From NCBI GenBank assembly GCA_027492465.1, contig JAPUET010000033.1, forward strand, positions 1 through 39,550: 39,550 nt of DNA. The letters run 5' to 3'. The notes beneath the pieces were generated by a model. It saw nothing but the letters and a program-made list of their open reading frames with translations, had not been told where the DNA came from and made no database searches. Positions 32,614 through 39,550 of the stretch are shown piece after piece. Made by a program: the position numbers and the translations under genes. The stretch is from Candidatus Saccharimonadota bacterium. GTDB lineage: Bacteria > Patescibacteriota > Saccharimonadia > Saccharimonadales > Saccharimonadaceae. The number at the start of each line of letters is the position of its first letter. The stretch's first letter is position 1.

Positions 32614-34062
32614 TTATTTAGCGGTCGTTTTGTAGATATAGAAGCGGTCTGCGTCGTTGGTGCGCTGATTCGTAATGATTTGGGCTGGTGGCTCGATCGG
32701 CGCTCCTTCGTGGTAGGCCTTGCTGGTAAGAATGACCGTGCTGGCCTTTACGTTATGGGATTCGCTTGCCGTAAATCGTTTATCGTAATGCGCCACTAAA
32801 GCGTAAAACGCTATCTCATCTTTGCTTGCGACCACAACGGTATCGCCCTTATTTTGCAGTGTCGTACTTAGGAGTGCAAGATCGCCAGAGTAATGACGTA
32901 AAATGCCTGGGTTATAGGTGTAGTTATTTGCATAGCGCATGACACCAGTAAAGGCGAGCCCAACAACCAATAGCGAGATGGGGAGTAGCCCTGCCACCCG
33001 AGCGTAGGGGTTGCGGGGAAACAGCTTATACCATCGGCCAATAAGACTGTTGATGCCGAGGGCACTTAATAGCACGCTAATTGGGTACAGGGCAATAGCG
33101 TGAGCTGGGTTTATAAACACAAGCGGGATCAGTAGCGCACTCAAAATCAAGGTCGCATAATTTCGTGCCGTATACCTAAAACTCAAAAGTTGGAACCCAC
33201 CGATTGCTATGAGCAGTGCAAGACCGAGCGAATAAATCGGCCGGAGCAAGAAGCCATCTGTACTTGCAGTAAAACCAAATAATGCCAATCCCGCGGTTGG
33301 TATCGATTCGGTAAGGTTGATCCCAGTTGTTGGGATACCGAGCAGTACGAGAGCTACCGAGGGCTGCAGTACGATCGCGTAAACGAGGGGCGCGATTGAG
33401 ATAAGGCCTAAAATAACGGCAATAATGAGTCGGAGCCGAGACACGCGCCTAATAACGTAGCGAATGTGCGGGTGGAGCGACGCTGTAATAATCAGAGTAA
33501 TCACCAGATAGATACCAAGGGGGATATAAAGCGCAGTTGCCAGTAACACACATGCCACCACTTTCCAAAACGTGCTAAATAGCTGGATTCTGGTTACGAA
33601 TGTGCTAGCGGCCAGTAACCAAATAGTGACAAAGCTAAACATAATGTTTGGCGTAGCATCTTGGGAAAGAAAGAGGAACTGCACGCTTGCTGCCGCTATG
33701 ATCGTTATAAGTACGGCAATATTGCGCCGGAACCATGAGCGAGTGAGGGCAAATATGCCAATAATGGTAAGTGTAGCCAGAACGATAGAGGGTAACTTAA
33801 TGCTCAGTGTGGTGACACCGAGTAGCAAAAAGCTTAGTCGCTGCAAAAGGTAATATGGCAGATTAATCACCGATGAGGGCTCAATTGACTGCATCGAAAG
33901 AGCGCCACTCTTAAGGGCGGCATCGATCTCACCGGCGCGCAGCTCACCAGGAATAAATAGCGCTGCAACAGAGAGAATGCCAATAATGAGCGCGCTCATT
34001 AGCACATAGCCGATAAGATAGCGCCGCGCATACAGCGTGAAGTCGGTAACCGTGAGTTTCAT
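32614..34062 (-). CDS. GT39/ArnT-like membrane glycosyltransferase
   Basis: 482 residues with about 10-12 membrane helices and a small C-terminal soluble domain. The first external loop, FIPGELRAGEIDAALKSGALS, lies where GT39/ArnT/PMT enzymes carry an acidic DE/GE motif. YYLLQRLSFLLLGVTTLSIKLPSIVLATLTIIGIFALTRSW resembles the next two helices of that group, which transfer lipid-phosphate-bound sugars outside the cytoplasmic membrane. The donor and acceptor are unknown. TACAAT is 8 nt before the ATG, so it may have its own leaderless start within the dnaX cluster. Confidence 0.65.
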   Translation of the reverse strand: MKLTVTDFTLYARRYLIGYVLMSALIIGILSVAALFIPGELRAGEIDAALKSGALSMQSIEPSSVINLPYYLLQRLSFLLLGVTTLSIKLPSIVLATLTIIGIFALTRSWFRRNIAVLITIIAAASVQFLFLSQDATPNIMFSFVTIWLLAASTFVTRIQLFSTFWKVVACVLLATALYIPLGIYLVITLIITASLHPHIRYVIRRVSRLRLIIAVILGLISIAPLVYAIVLQPSVALVLLGIPTTGINLTESIPTAGLALFGFTASTDGFLLRPIYSLGLALLIAIGGFQLLSFRYTARNYATLILSALLIPLVFINPAHAIALYPISVLLSALGINSLIGRWYKLFPRNPYARVAGLLPISLLVVGLAFTGVMRYANNYTYNPGILRHYSGDLALLSTTLQNKGDTVVVASKDEIAFYALVAHYDKRFTASESHNVKASTVILTSKAYHEGAPIEPPAQIITNQRTNDADRFYIYKTTAK

Positions 34063-34098
34063 GCCTTCTTATTGTATCACAACCCCTATACTTGAGGC

Positions 34099-35466
34099 TT
34101 AATCGTGGCGTTTGTCGAGGCTCATAAAGCGGAGACGTTCTGGGTGGAAGTAAAGTTGGACTTTGCCGACTGGACCGTTACGATGCTTGGCAATAATCAG
34201 GTCGGTGATATTTGCAACTTCGGGATTATCGGGTTCATAGTAGCCAGGGCGGTAGATAAAGCTTACGATATCGGCATCTTGCTCGATGCTTCCTGATTCG
34301 CGCAGGTCTGAAAGTTGTGGAATTGGCGGCGTGCGCGATTCTACCGAGCGTGAAAGCTGACTTAGTGCAATAAGTGGTACATTCAGCTCGCGTGCAATCA
34401 GCTTAAGACCACGTGAGATTTCGCTCACTTCTTGTACACGGTTGCCGTTATGGTTGCCTGAAGATTGCAGTAGCTGCAAGTAGTCCACAATAATCAGCCC
34501 AAGCGGCTGATCGTGTGCCGCCCGGCGAGCTTTGGTGCGCATTTCAAGCACGCTCAGGCCCGGAGTGTCATCGATAAAGATCGGTGCTTCGGCCATCTCG
34601 CCCATGGCTTCACTAATTTTACTAAAATCATCATCGCTTAAGTTACCGGTACGAATGTTCCAGCTATCAACGCCAGACGCATCGGCGAGCATACGATCAA
34701 TCAATTGTTCTTTGCTCATCTCAAGGCTAAAAAACAGTACGGGGAGTTTTGCTATTGTCGCAACGTTGTAAGCAAGATTAGTTACAAGAGTTGTTTTACC
34801 CATTGCAGGCCTTGCCGCTAGAATAATAAGATCGCTACGCTGCAACCCGGCAGTCATATTGTCGAGGTCGCGGTAACCGGTGCGTATGCCTCGAAGCTGG
34901 CCTTTGTTGCGGTGCAGTTCTTCAATGCGGTCGAAACTTTCGGTCAGAATACTTTCGATACTCACAAGGTCTTGTTTTAGCGATTGATCGCTCACGCTAA
35001 ATAACTCAGCTTCGGCTTTTTCCAGCAGTTCCTGGGTGGTAGTTTCTTCGTCGAAGCCCATTTCGTTTATTTCGCCGCTGGCCTTAATGAGTCGGCGTCG
35101 AACTGCTTTTTGATTAATAATTTCAGCGTAACTTGCGGCATGAGCGGCAGTTGGAACGTAGTTGGTAAGCTCGGTTAAGTAGGCTGACCCCCCTACCGTT
35201 TCAAGGGCGTCTTTTTTCTTTAGTTCATCGGTGAGTGTTAAAAGGTCGATTGGTTTATGGCGCTCATAGAGGCGCATCATACCTGCGTAAACAATCTGAT
35301 GTCGTTTGTCGTAAAAATCTTTAGCAGTGACGAGCTCGCTTGCATCGGCAATCACTTCGTCATCAATTAAAATAGCGCCGATCAAGCTCATTTCGGCATC
35401 GACATTTTGCGGTGGAATTCTTCCCGCTACTACCTCTTTTGATTCTTTTTTCTGACGCTCCGGCAT
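34099..35466 (-). CDS. dnaB: replicative DNA helicase DnaB
   Basis: 455 residues. The N-terminal domain begins RIPPQNVDAEMSLIGAILID, the RecA-like domain has ARPAMGKTTL (Walker A, about residue 215), SLEMSKEQL, LIIVDYLQLLQ (Walker B) and SQLSRSVESR. The C-terminus is IAKHRNGPVG. No Cys is seen. The ATG shares one base with the dnaX stop (TAATG), so the two replication genes are coupled. This is the hexameric 5'-3' helicase at the replication fork. Confidence 0.97.
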   Translation of the reverse strand: MPERQKKESKEVVAGRIPPQNVDAEMSLIGAILIDDEVIADASELVTAKDFYDKRHQIVYAGMMRLYERHKPIDLLTLTDELKKKDALETVGGSAYLTELTNYVPTAAHAASYAEIINQKAVRRRLIKASGEINEMGFDEETTTQELLEKAEAELFSVSDQSLKQDLVSIESILTESFDRIEELHRNKGQLRGIRTGYRDLDNMTAGLQRSDLIILAARPAMGKTTLVTNLAYNVATIAKLPVLFFSLEMSKEQLIDRMLADASGVDSWNIRTGNLSDDDFSKISEAMGEMAEAPIFIDDTPGLSVLEMRTKARRAAHDQPLGLIIVDYLQLLQSSGNHNGNRVQEVSEISRGLKLIARELNVPLIALSQLSRSVESRTPPIPQLSDLRESGSIEQDADIVSFIYRPGYYEPDNPEVANITDLIIAKHRNGPVGKVQLYFHPERLRFMSLDKRHD

Positions 35467-36842
35467 TACAGACTCACTTCTTCTCCACCACCCATAATAT
35501 CAAGAATTGCGGCTGCTCGGCTATCTTTTGGTGGAGGCGCACTCTCGCTCAGTACAATCACTCCATCGTTCACCCCAACGTGCTCAAGCGCCGAAGAAAG
35601 GTGCGGCAATGATTTCTCAAGTTGCTTTTTTGTGAATGACTTTCCAGTATAAATCGTCAGTCTCGTGCCATCAAATTCGTACCCACACTTGCCAAGAAGA
35701 CTGGCCGCTCCTGCTGTGTGCGGTTTAATATCGGCAATAAAATCTATCCAAGGAAAGGGCTGGTCGGCCGTTTCTTGCTCCTCGTTTTTTACATTTTTTT
35801 TCTGAACGACTTCTGCCGGTGGTGGTGCTAGATTTTTTTCATCGCTTTTCTTTGGTTCTGTGGCTATAGGGGTTGTTTGTTCTGTCTTAATGGGTACCGG
35901 GCGACGACTATTGCTTGAAAGAGCCACCAAAAGCTTCACATGCGGCCACGAACTTCGGCTAACATCGAGCAGTGCGTCAAGGAGTGGTAGTAAGTGTGGT
36001 TTTTCGGTGATTTCCCTTCTAATTGCTTCGATAAGTTGATCAGCAAGCATCGGTGCCGGAGTGCCGCGTGATTCGGCATCACTGAGGGTGTGCGAAATAG
36101 CGGCAATATCACCCTCTTCGTAGGCGCTCATGAGTCGCTGAACCGTTTCGGTATCGGCGAGCCCAAGGACACTTTCAACAAGTTCGGGTGTAATCTCGCC
36201 GTCACTGAGATTGCGCAGCTGATCAAGTAATCCAATGCTGTCCCTAAAGCTTCCTTTGCCGTGTCGCGCAATGAGCTGGAGCGCGCTATCGTTAATAACG
36301 ATAGCTTCTGCGTTGGCAATAGTGCGCAAATGCTTTACGGCGTCAGTTGGTGTAATCGTGCGAAAGTTAAACCGCTGTACCCGCGAAATAATCGTTGCCG
36401 GCAATTTTTCGGCATCGGTGGTTGCGAGGATAAACACTGCATGTTCAGGGGGTTCTTCAAGGGTTTTGAGCAGCGCATTAAATGCGGACTTGCTGAGCAT
36501 GTGCACTTCGTCGATAATATAAATCTTTTTGGCGGCCGTGGCGGGCGCAATCATTACCTTTTCGCGTAAAGAGCGAATGTCTTCGACCGAGTTGTTGCTT
36601 GCTGCGTCAATTTCAATAATGTCGAGATGAGTCGATTCGTCTTGGTACGGTAGGCCATTGATTTCGTGTGCTAAAATTCGGGCAATCGATGTCTTACCAA
36701 CGCCTTTCGGCCCAGTCAGTAAGTAAGCATGTGCCACGTTGCCATTCGCAATTGCGCGAGAAAGTAATGTCGTAATATGCGACTGCCCGACGATTTCGTC
36801 GAGCGATTTAGAACGATACTTGCGATATAACGCCTTCCCCAT
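35466..36842 (-). CDS. dnaX: DNA polymerase III subunit gamma/tau without zinc module
   Basis: 458 residues. Clamp-loader ATPase: YRKYRSKSLDEIVGQSHI, Walker A LLTGPKGVGKTS (44-51), Walker B IYIIDEVHML, SRVQRFNFR (sensor 1 region), GSFRDSIGLLDQL. The four-cysteine zinc module usually between Walker A and DVIEIDAAS is gone: residues 58-74 read as a short loop (AHEINGLPYQDESTHLD). The C-terminal 120 residues form a linker and a small domain that may bind polymerase. A TATAAT sits 11 nt before the ATG. Head of the dnaX-dnaB-...-recR cluster. Confidence 0.96.
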   Translation of the reverse strand: MGKALYRKYRSKSLDEIVGQSHITTLLSRAIANGNVAHAYLLTGPKGVGKTSIARILAHEINGLPYQDESTHLDIIEIDAASNNSVEDIRSLREKVMIAPATAAKKIYIIDEVHMLSKSAFNALLKTLEEPPEHAVFILATTDAEKLPATIISRVQRFNFRTITPTDAVKHLRTIANAEAIVINDSALQLIARHGKGSFRDSIGLLDQLRNLSDGEITPELVESVLGLADTETVQRLMSAYEEGDIAAISHTLSDAESRGTPAPMLADQLIEAIRREITEKPHLLPLLDALLDVSRSSWPHVKLLVALSSNSRRPVPIKTEQTTPIATEPKKSDEKNLAPPPAEVVQKKNVKNEEQETADQPFPWIDFIADIKPHTAGAASLLGKCGYEFDGTRLTIYTGKSFTKKQLEKSLPHLSSALEHVGVNDGVIVLSESAPPPKDSRAAAILDIMGGGEEVSL

Positions 36843-36915
36843 GACTGTTTAACATTATAGATGGTTTGGCGCGTTTCGTCTGTTGTGATTTATGTGGTGA
36901 TCGACATTGGGTCGT

Positions 36916-36938
36916 AAAACGCTCCCAATACGGGAGCG
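36916..36938 (-). terminator. intrinsic terminator of the 171-aa gene
   Basis: On the minus strand CGCTCCC-gtatt-GGGAGCG is followed by TTTT. It lies 41 nt past the stop of the gene at 36979 and before the dnaX promoter. Confidence 0.8.
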
Positions 36939-36978
36939 TAGTCCTTGCAACAAGTTTTTATCCTATAATCTATTTCTT

Positions 36979-37494
36979 CTACAGCGCGGCTTCGACTGCG
37001 GCCCAGGTTGCGTCCGGGTTGTCTTCGGGCACGATAATTGTAACTTGGTCGCCAATGTTGACACGGAAGTACGTTACGCTTGCAAGCAAAATGCGGTATT
37101 CGCGGCCCTGAGCTTCAACGTAGTAGGCGCCGTCGTGCTGTACAAGCGTACCAATGATTTGCTTGCGCGCAATTGGGCCAATTTGCTTATAAATAAAGCC
37201 ACCGTCATCGGCGATAGTAAGTTTTAGAATATCTCCTTCAACTAATTTTGACTTTGAAGCATAGTTTGCTGGTACCGGATAGCTTTTGCCGTCCGGGCCA
37301 ATCATTACTTGGCCGTCAAAAACGCCCTCAACAATTTTACCGCTTACTTCTTCGCGTGAATTAGCTGGGGTGACGACTTGTCCGTCGTCGCCTAGTATGC
37401 TCATGAGTAGTTCTTTTGCTGCGGCCAAGTTTGTCTCGGCCTCGGTAATGAGCGACTTTAATCGCTTCACCTGTTTTTCTGGTAATTCAGACAT
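36979..37494 (-). CDS. unrecognised 171-aa protein: N-terminal coiled coil and beta-rich domains
   Basis: 171 residues. Residues 1-33 form a helix (PEKQVKRLKSLITEAETNLAAAKELLMSILG), then two small beta-rich units: GKIVEGVFDGQVMIGPDGKSYPVPANYASKSKLVEGDILKLTI and IGTLVQHDGAYYVEAQGREYRILLASVTYFRVNIGDQVTIIV. The beta pattern resembles OB- or SH3-like barrels. It may bind nucleic acid or ribosomes, but there is no firm family. It has its own promoter, a 40-nt leader and a clean terminator, so it is an independent unit. Confidence 0.75.
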   Translation of the reverse strand: MSELPEKQVKRLKSLITEAETNLAAAKELLMSILGDDGQVVTPANSREEVSGKIVEGVFDGQVMIGPDGKSYPVPANYASKSKLVEGDILKLTIADDGGFIYKQIGPIARKQIIGTLVQHDGAYYVEAQGREYRILLASVTYFRVNIGDQVTIIVPEDNPDATWAAVEAAL

Positions 37495-37535
37495 ATATCT
37501 CGCAGTCCTTGTCTGTTTTTTGTAGTATTACCCCT

Positions 37536-37566
37536 ATTATATACCTCTTGTAGGGCGGCAAGTCAA
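37536..37566 (-). promoter_or_regulatory. promoter of the 171-aa gene
   Basis: TTGACT (37566-37561), 17 nt, TATATA (37543-37538) overlapping TATAAT (37541-37536). Confidence 0.65.
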
Positions 37567-37643
37567 GTCCAATATCTTTCCACAGGATTTTGAGAGGTGA
37601 TGAGGAAAACGTTGTAAAAAATGATTATGATGCGTGAGGGCCA

Positions 37644-38132
37644 TTATTCTTCTTGTGACTGCAAAATTCCAAGTGTTGGAAGTTCAACCCGTGGATTCCC
37701 GCGATCAAGTCGCTCAAACTGTTCCGGTTGCCATGTTACCCCAAGTGGCTGTTGCTCTGCCTCGCGCCATGCTTTGTATCGCAAGACGTCAGGCTCAAGA
37801 TTATAAACATCACGCAGTGCAACACAACATCGATTTGCCAGTTGGGTAAACTCGCTTGAGAGGGCGGGTAAAGGGTATGTTTGGTGCCAATTTAAGTCGG
37901 GTGGCGTCGGCGTTTCCCAGCCTGCTGCAAGCATTTCGGGCGCATTCCTCGTATGTGACGCATTGCCACTTACAAACTCAGGCGCAGCCGCTTCCGCGTA
38001 TAGAGTGTTGTCGTCTGCAACAAATTGCACGTATCCACTTGTCTTTTCTGGCCCAGCTATAATTAAATAACAGCGGTCTGTAATCTTTGGTAGGGTGCGT
38101 GCCAAATTTATCGTAAATATGGACCAGTCCAT
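37644..38132 (-). CDS. TY-Chap (YbjN/T3SS-chaperone-like) domain protein
   Basis: 162 residues from ATG 38132; a GTG at 38141 is the alternative. Strand pattern TDRCYLIIAGPEKTSGYVQFVADDNTLYAEAA, then a helix ending MLAAGWETPTPPDLNWHQTYP, matches the YVQF...EA...LGW.xP...N pattern of actinobacterial TY-Chap proteins (fold shared with YbjN and secretion chaperones). The C-terminus is a helix plus linker. No signal peptide. It is coupled to the upstream gene, whose stop lies one nt before this ATG. Assignment is by pattern memory, so moderate confidence. Confidence 0.65.
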   Translation of the reverse strand: MDWSIFTINLARTLPKITDRCYLIIAGPEKTSGYVQFVADDNTLYAEAAAPEFVSGNASHTRNAPEMLAAGWETPTPPDLNWHQTYPLPALSSEFTQLANRCCVALRDVYNLEPDVLRYKAWREAEQQPLGVTWQPEQFERLDRGNPRVELPTLGILQSQEE

Positions 38133-38133
38133 A

Positions 38134-38616
38134 TTATTCACCTAATTGACGTAGCACCTTTGCATAAGACGGAGTGTCAATGTTCACCGAAACCGAACGC
38201 TGTAGTCGTGTAAGCGTGACGCGTGCCTTATCCTCCCAGTCCCAAGTGGCGCTGTCGGTACCTGCTTGCTTAGCATTTCCCCACCGAGCTTGCGCTTCGC
38301 GGTATACAAGGGTAAATTGATCGTTCAAGAACTCGTCCGATTCGTCTGTGATATCACGTATTACATCGGTTAACCTAAACCCTATAGATGCAGTTTCGCC
38401 CGAGGGCATTGCTGCCGTTGCAACATCATCCATTGATAACCCTGAAACAGCGTCGGTCAAATAAATCTCACCATCATCTTCTTCGGCTGTCCAGCCAAGT
38501 TGCGCGGCATATTCGGCAGTTTCTTTTTCGTTCATGGGCCAAGGAGCATTTATCCAAAATTCAATCCAGTCGCATGCTTGAGCTGGGGGTATTGTTTTCC
38601 ATGTAGTATTCGACAT
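38134..38616 (-). CDS. DUF6301-like protein, partner of the TY-Chap protein
   Basis: 160 residues from ATG 38616, chosen for AAGGAGG 10 nt upstream; earlier in-frame ATGs (38625, 38664) lack a suitable RBS. Visible: an N-terminal ACDWIEFWINAPWPMNEKETAEYAAQLGWTAEEDDGEIYLTDAVSG unit and a C-terminal RVTLTRLQRSVSVNIDTPSYAKVLRQLG unit. This resembles actinobacterial DUF6301-type proteins, often found near polymorphic-toxin immunity genes and TY-Chap genes. No toxin lies in the window. Function inferred at best. Confidence 0.55.
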   Translation of the reverse strand: MSNTTWKTIPPAQACDWIEFWINAPWPMNEKETAEYAAQLGWTAEEDDGEIYLTDAVSGLSMDDVATAAMPSGETASIGFRLTDVIRDITDESDEFLNDQFTLVYREAQARWGNAKQAGTDSATWDWEDKARVTLTRLQRSVSVNIDTPSYAKVLRQLGE

Positions 38617-38715
38617 AGTAGTCATTCCTCCTTGCTGCACCTCTATAACTTGATGCTTTTTCATGTACAGCTCTTTCTATGGTAGCGTATTAGTTTGCTA
38701 TGGGCAAATAAGCGA

Positions 38716-38816
38716 AACCCCCGGTAGGACACCACTCCTTGTGAGAGTGAGGCCCTAGCGGGGGTTGGGTAGGGTTGGACGCCTCTATGGTTCGGGGTGT
38801 TGAACCAGAAGCGTCC
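38716..38816 (-). terminator. hairpins after the 79-aa gene
   Basis: GGACGC/GCGTCC (38777-38816) with an inner GGTTC/GAACC, then AACCCCC/GGGGGTT (38716-38766) enclosing CACTC/GAGTG. The minus strand ends in GGGGGTTTCGCTTATTT, a weak U-rich tail. Probable terminator of the 79-aa gene. Confidence 0.5.
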
Positions 38817-38822
38817 AGGGGG

Positions 38823-39062
38823 TCAGCTTGCGGCGGCGGCCAATCTTAGGCCGCAGGGGACAATAGTCCTGTCCCCGGGCTGTGCCAGCTTTCGGCGGAG
38901 GATATCCCCCCGCCGCTTGGCAAGGACGGCCTTTAGCCGCGGATCAACTTCGATCCTCATGGCCATGGCGGCCGTCCTCGTCGGGGGATTGGCGTTGATC
39001 TTCTTCGTCAACTCCTCAAGTCCACGCCGGACTTGCCCGCGACGTCCACTATTGAGAGCCAT
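38823..39062 (-). CDS. small basic GC-rich protein (79 aa), unknown
   Basis: 79 residues, strongly basic (MALNSGRRGQVRRGLEELTKKINANPP..., RIEVDPRLKAVLAKRRGDILRRKLAQPGDR) with an Ala-rich end. GAAGGAG lies 5 nt before the ATG. A basic helical protein of this type may bind RNA or DNA. Codons are GC-ending, unlike neighbouring genes. It has a full consensus promoter. No family recognised. Confidence 0.65.
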   Translation of the reverse strand: MALNSGRRGQVRRGLEELTKKINANPPTRTAAMAMRIEVDPRLKAVLAKRRGDILRRKLAQPGDRTIVPCGLRLAAAAS

Positions 39063-39103
39063 TGTTTCTCCTTCGTTTTCGGTTGGGAATGGCTAACTAT
39101 TTC

Positions 39104-39132
39104 ATTATAGCATAAGTAGAGTATAATGTCAA
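39104..39132 (-). promoter_or_regulatory. consensus sigma70-type promoter of the 79-aa gene
   Basis: TTGACA (39132-39127), exactly 17 nt, TATAAT (39109-39104), preceded by TGC (extended -10). The leader is about 40 nt. Confidence 0.88.
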
Positions 39133-39141
39133 TACTTACGA

Positions 39142-39169
39142 AAAACACCCCTATTGCTAGGGGTGTTTT
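39142..39169. terminator. bidirectional intrinsic terminator after rplL
   Basis: AAAACACCCCTA and TAGGGGTGTTTT form a 12-bp perfect stem with a 4-nt loop; A and T runs on both sides. It ends the rplL transcript just before the next promoter. Confidence 0.9.
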
Positions 39170-39211
39170 AGGTAACAAATGTGGTCCGTGTTGTTTCGAA
39201 TATCGCGTTGA

Positions 39212-39550
39212 CTACGCTACTTCTACAGTTGCGCCAGCTTCTTCGAGGGCTTTCTTGGCAGCTTCAGCGTCGTCTTTCGATACTTTTTCTTTGATTGGGC
39301 TTGGAGCGTTGTCGACAAGTGCCTTAGCTTCGCCAAGACCTAAGCCGGTAAGTTCCTTAACCGCCTTGATAACTGCTACTTTTTGAGCACCAGCGTCTTT
39401 AAGAGTTACAGTGAACTCGGTTTTTTCGTCGGCAGCAGCACCAGCGTCGCCGCCAGCAGCAGGGCCGGCAACAGCAACTGCAGCAGCAGCTGGCTCAATG
39501 CCGTATTCGTCTTTAAGGACGTTTTTTAGTTCGTTTACTTCTAGTACGGT
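39212..39550 (-). CDS. rplL: 50S ribosomal protein L7/L12, N-terminus outside window
   Basis: The last 112 residues are visible. They comprise the end of the N-terminal domain ([17 protein letters not shown]), an Ala/Gly-rich hinge ([23 protein letters not shown]), and the C-terminal factor-binding domain [38 protein letters not shown] ending GATVEVA. This is the ribosomal stalk protein that recruits translation factors. The upstream neighbour (normally rplJ) lies outside. The mRNA ends at a strong bidirectional terminator. Confidence 0.97.
   Translation of the reverse strand, partial: TVLEVNELKNVLKDEYGIEPAAAAVAVAGPAAGGDAGAAADEKTEFTVTLKDAGAQKVAVIKAVKELTGLGLGEAKALVDNAPSPIKEKVSKDDAEAAKKALEEAGATVEVA

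Overview
The window looks like chromosome of a Candidate Phyla Radiation bacterium, most likely Candidatus Saccharibacteria (TM7). This is inferred from the compact gene layout, the protein style, a cysteine-poor proteome and the reduced forms of RecR, DnaX and the RlmD-like methyltransferase. TGG is used for Trp and TGA acts as a normal stop, so the code is standard. No phylogeny was computed.

Layout. 1-780: small genes on the minus strand (partial membrane peptide, glutaredoxin, unknown 68 aa). 799-7948: a complete F1Fo-ATP synthase operon (atpI-B-E-F-H-A-unknown-G-D-C) with an unrecognised gene between atpA and atpG and two palindromic spacers. 7951-9639: HAD phosphatase and tRNA-dihydrouridine synthase. 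9650-10603 and 13863-14312: GC-rich, strongly structured transcription units around a UvrD/RecB-like helicase-nuclease. 14349-17046: unknown protein, RlmD-like methyltransferase, two small proteins. 17057-19863: HerA/VirB4-like ATPase plus a beta-helix-like partner. 20004-23011: Erm/KsgA-type methyltransferase, Fur regulator, a palindromic operator, CooC-like ATPase and a degenerate SDR. 23016-28473: acetate kinase, tRNA-Gln inside an inverted repeat, SulP transporter, a soluble P-type-ATPase-derived protein, a small tail-anchored protein and an AI-2E family permease. 28470-31015: cysS and a DHH phosphoesterase. 31520-36842: a replication/recombination cluster on the minus strand (dnaX-dnaB-membrane glycosyltransferase-ybaB-recR). 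36979-39062: unknown protein, a TY-Chap/DUF6301-like pair and another GC-rich small gene. 39212-39550: partial rplL.

Three themes run through the window. (1) Palindromic elements built from tandem 7-bp units (TAGATNN or AGTARGG type), with 4-5 units in each inverted arm, fill operon gaps (atpG-atpD, ybaB-recR). One also sits in frame inside cysS, and single arms sit inside the RlmD-like gene. (2) Many genes have a TATAAT-like -10 only 6-8 nt upstream of the start codon, so they are probably leaderless. (3) At least seven GC-rich units have near-consensus sigma70-type promoters, most with 17-bp spacing. Some encode very small proteins, others look like structured RNAs.

The main candidates for undescribed biology are the heptamer palindromes and the GC-rich structured transcription units. 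The atp-operon orphan, the P-type ATPase remnant, the Fur operator placed over two leaderless promoters and the loss of metal-binding cysteines in three housekeeping proteins also deserve a look.
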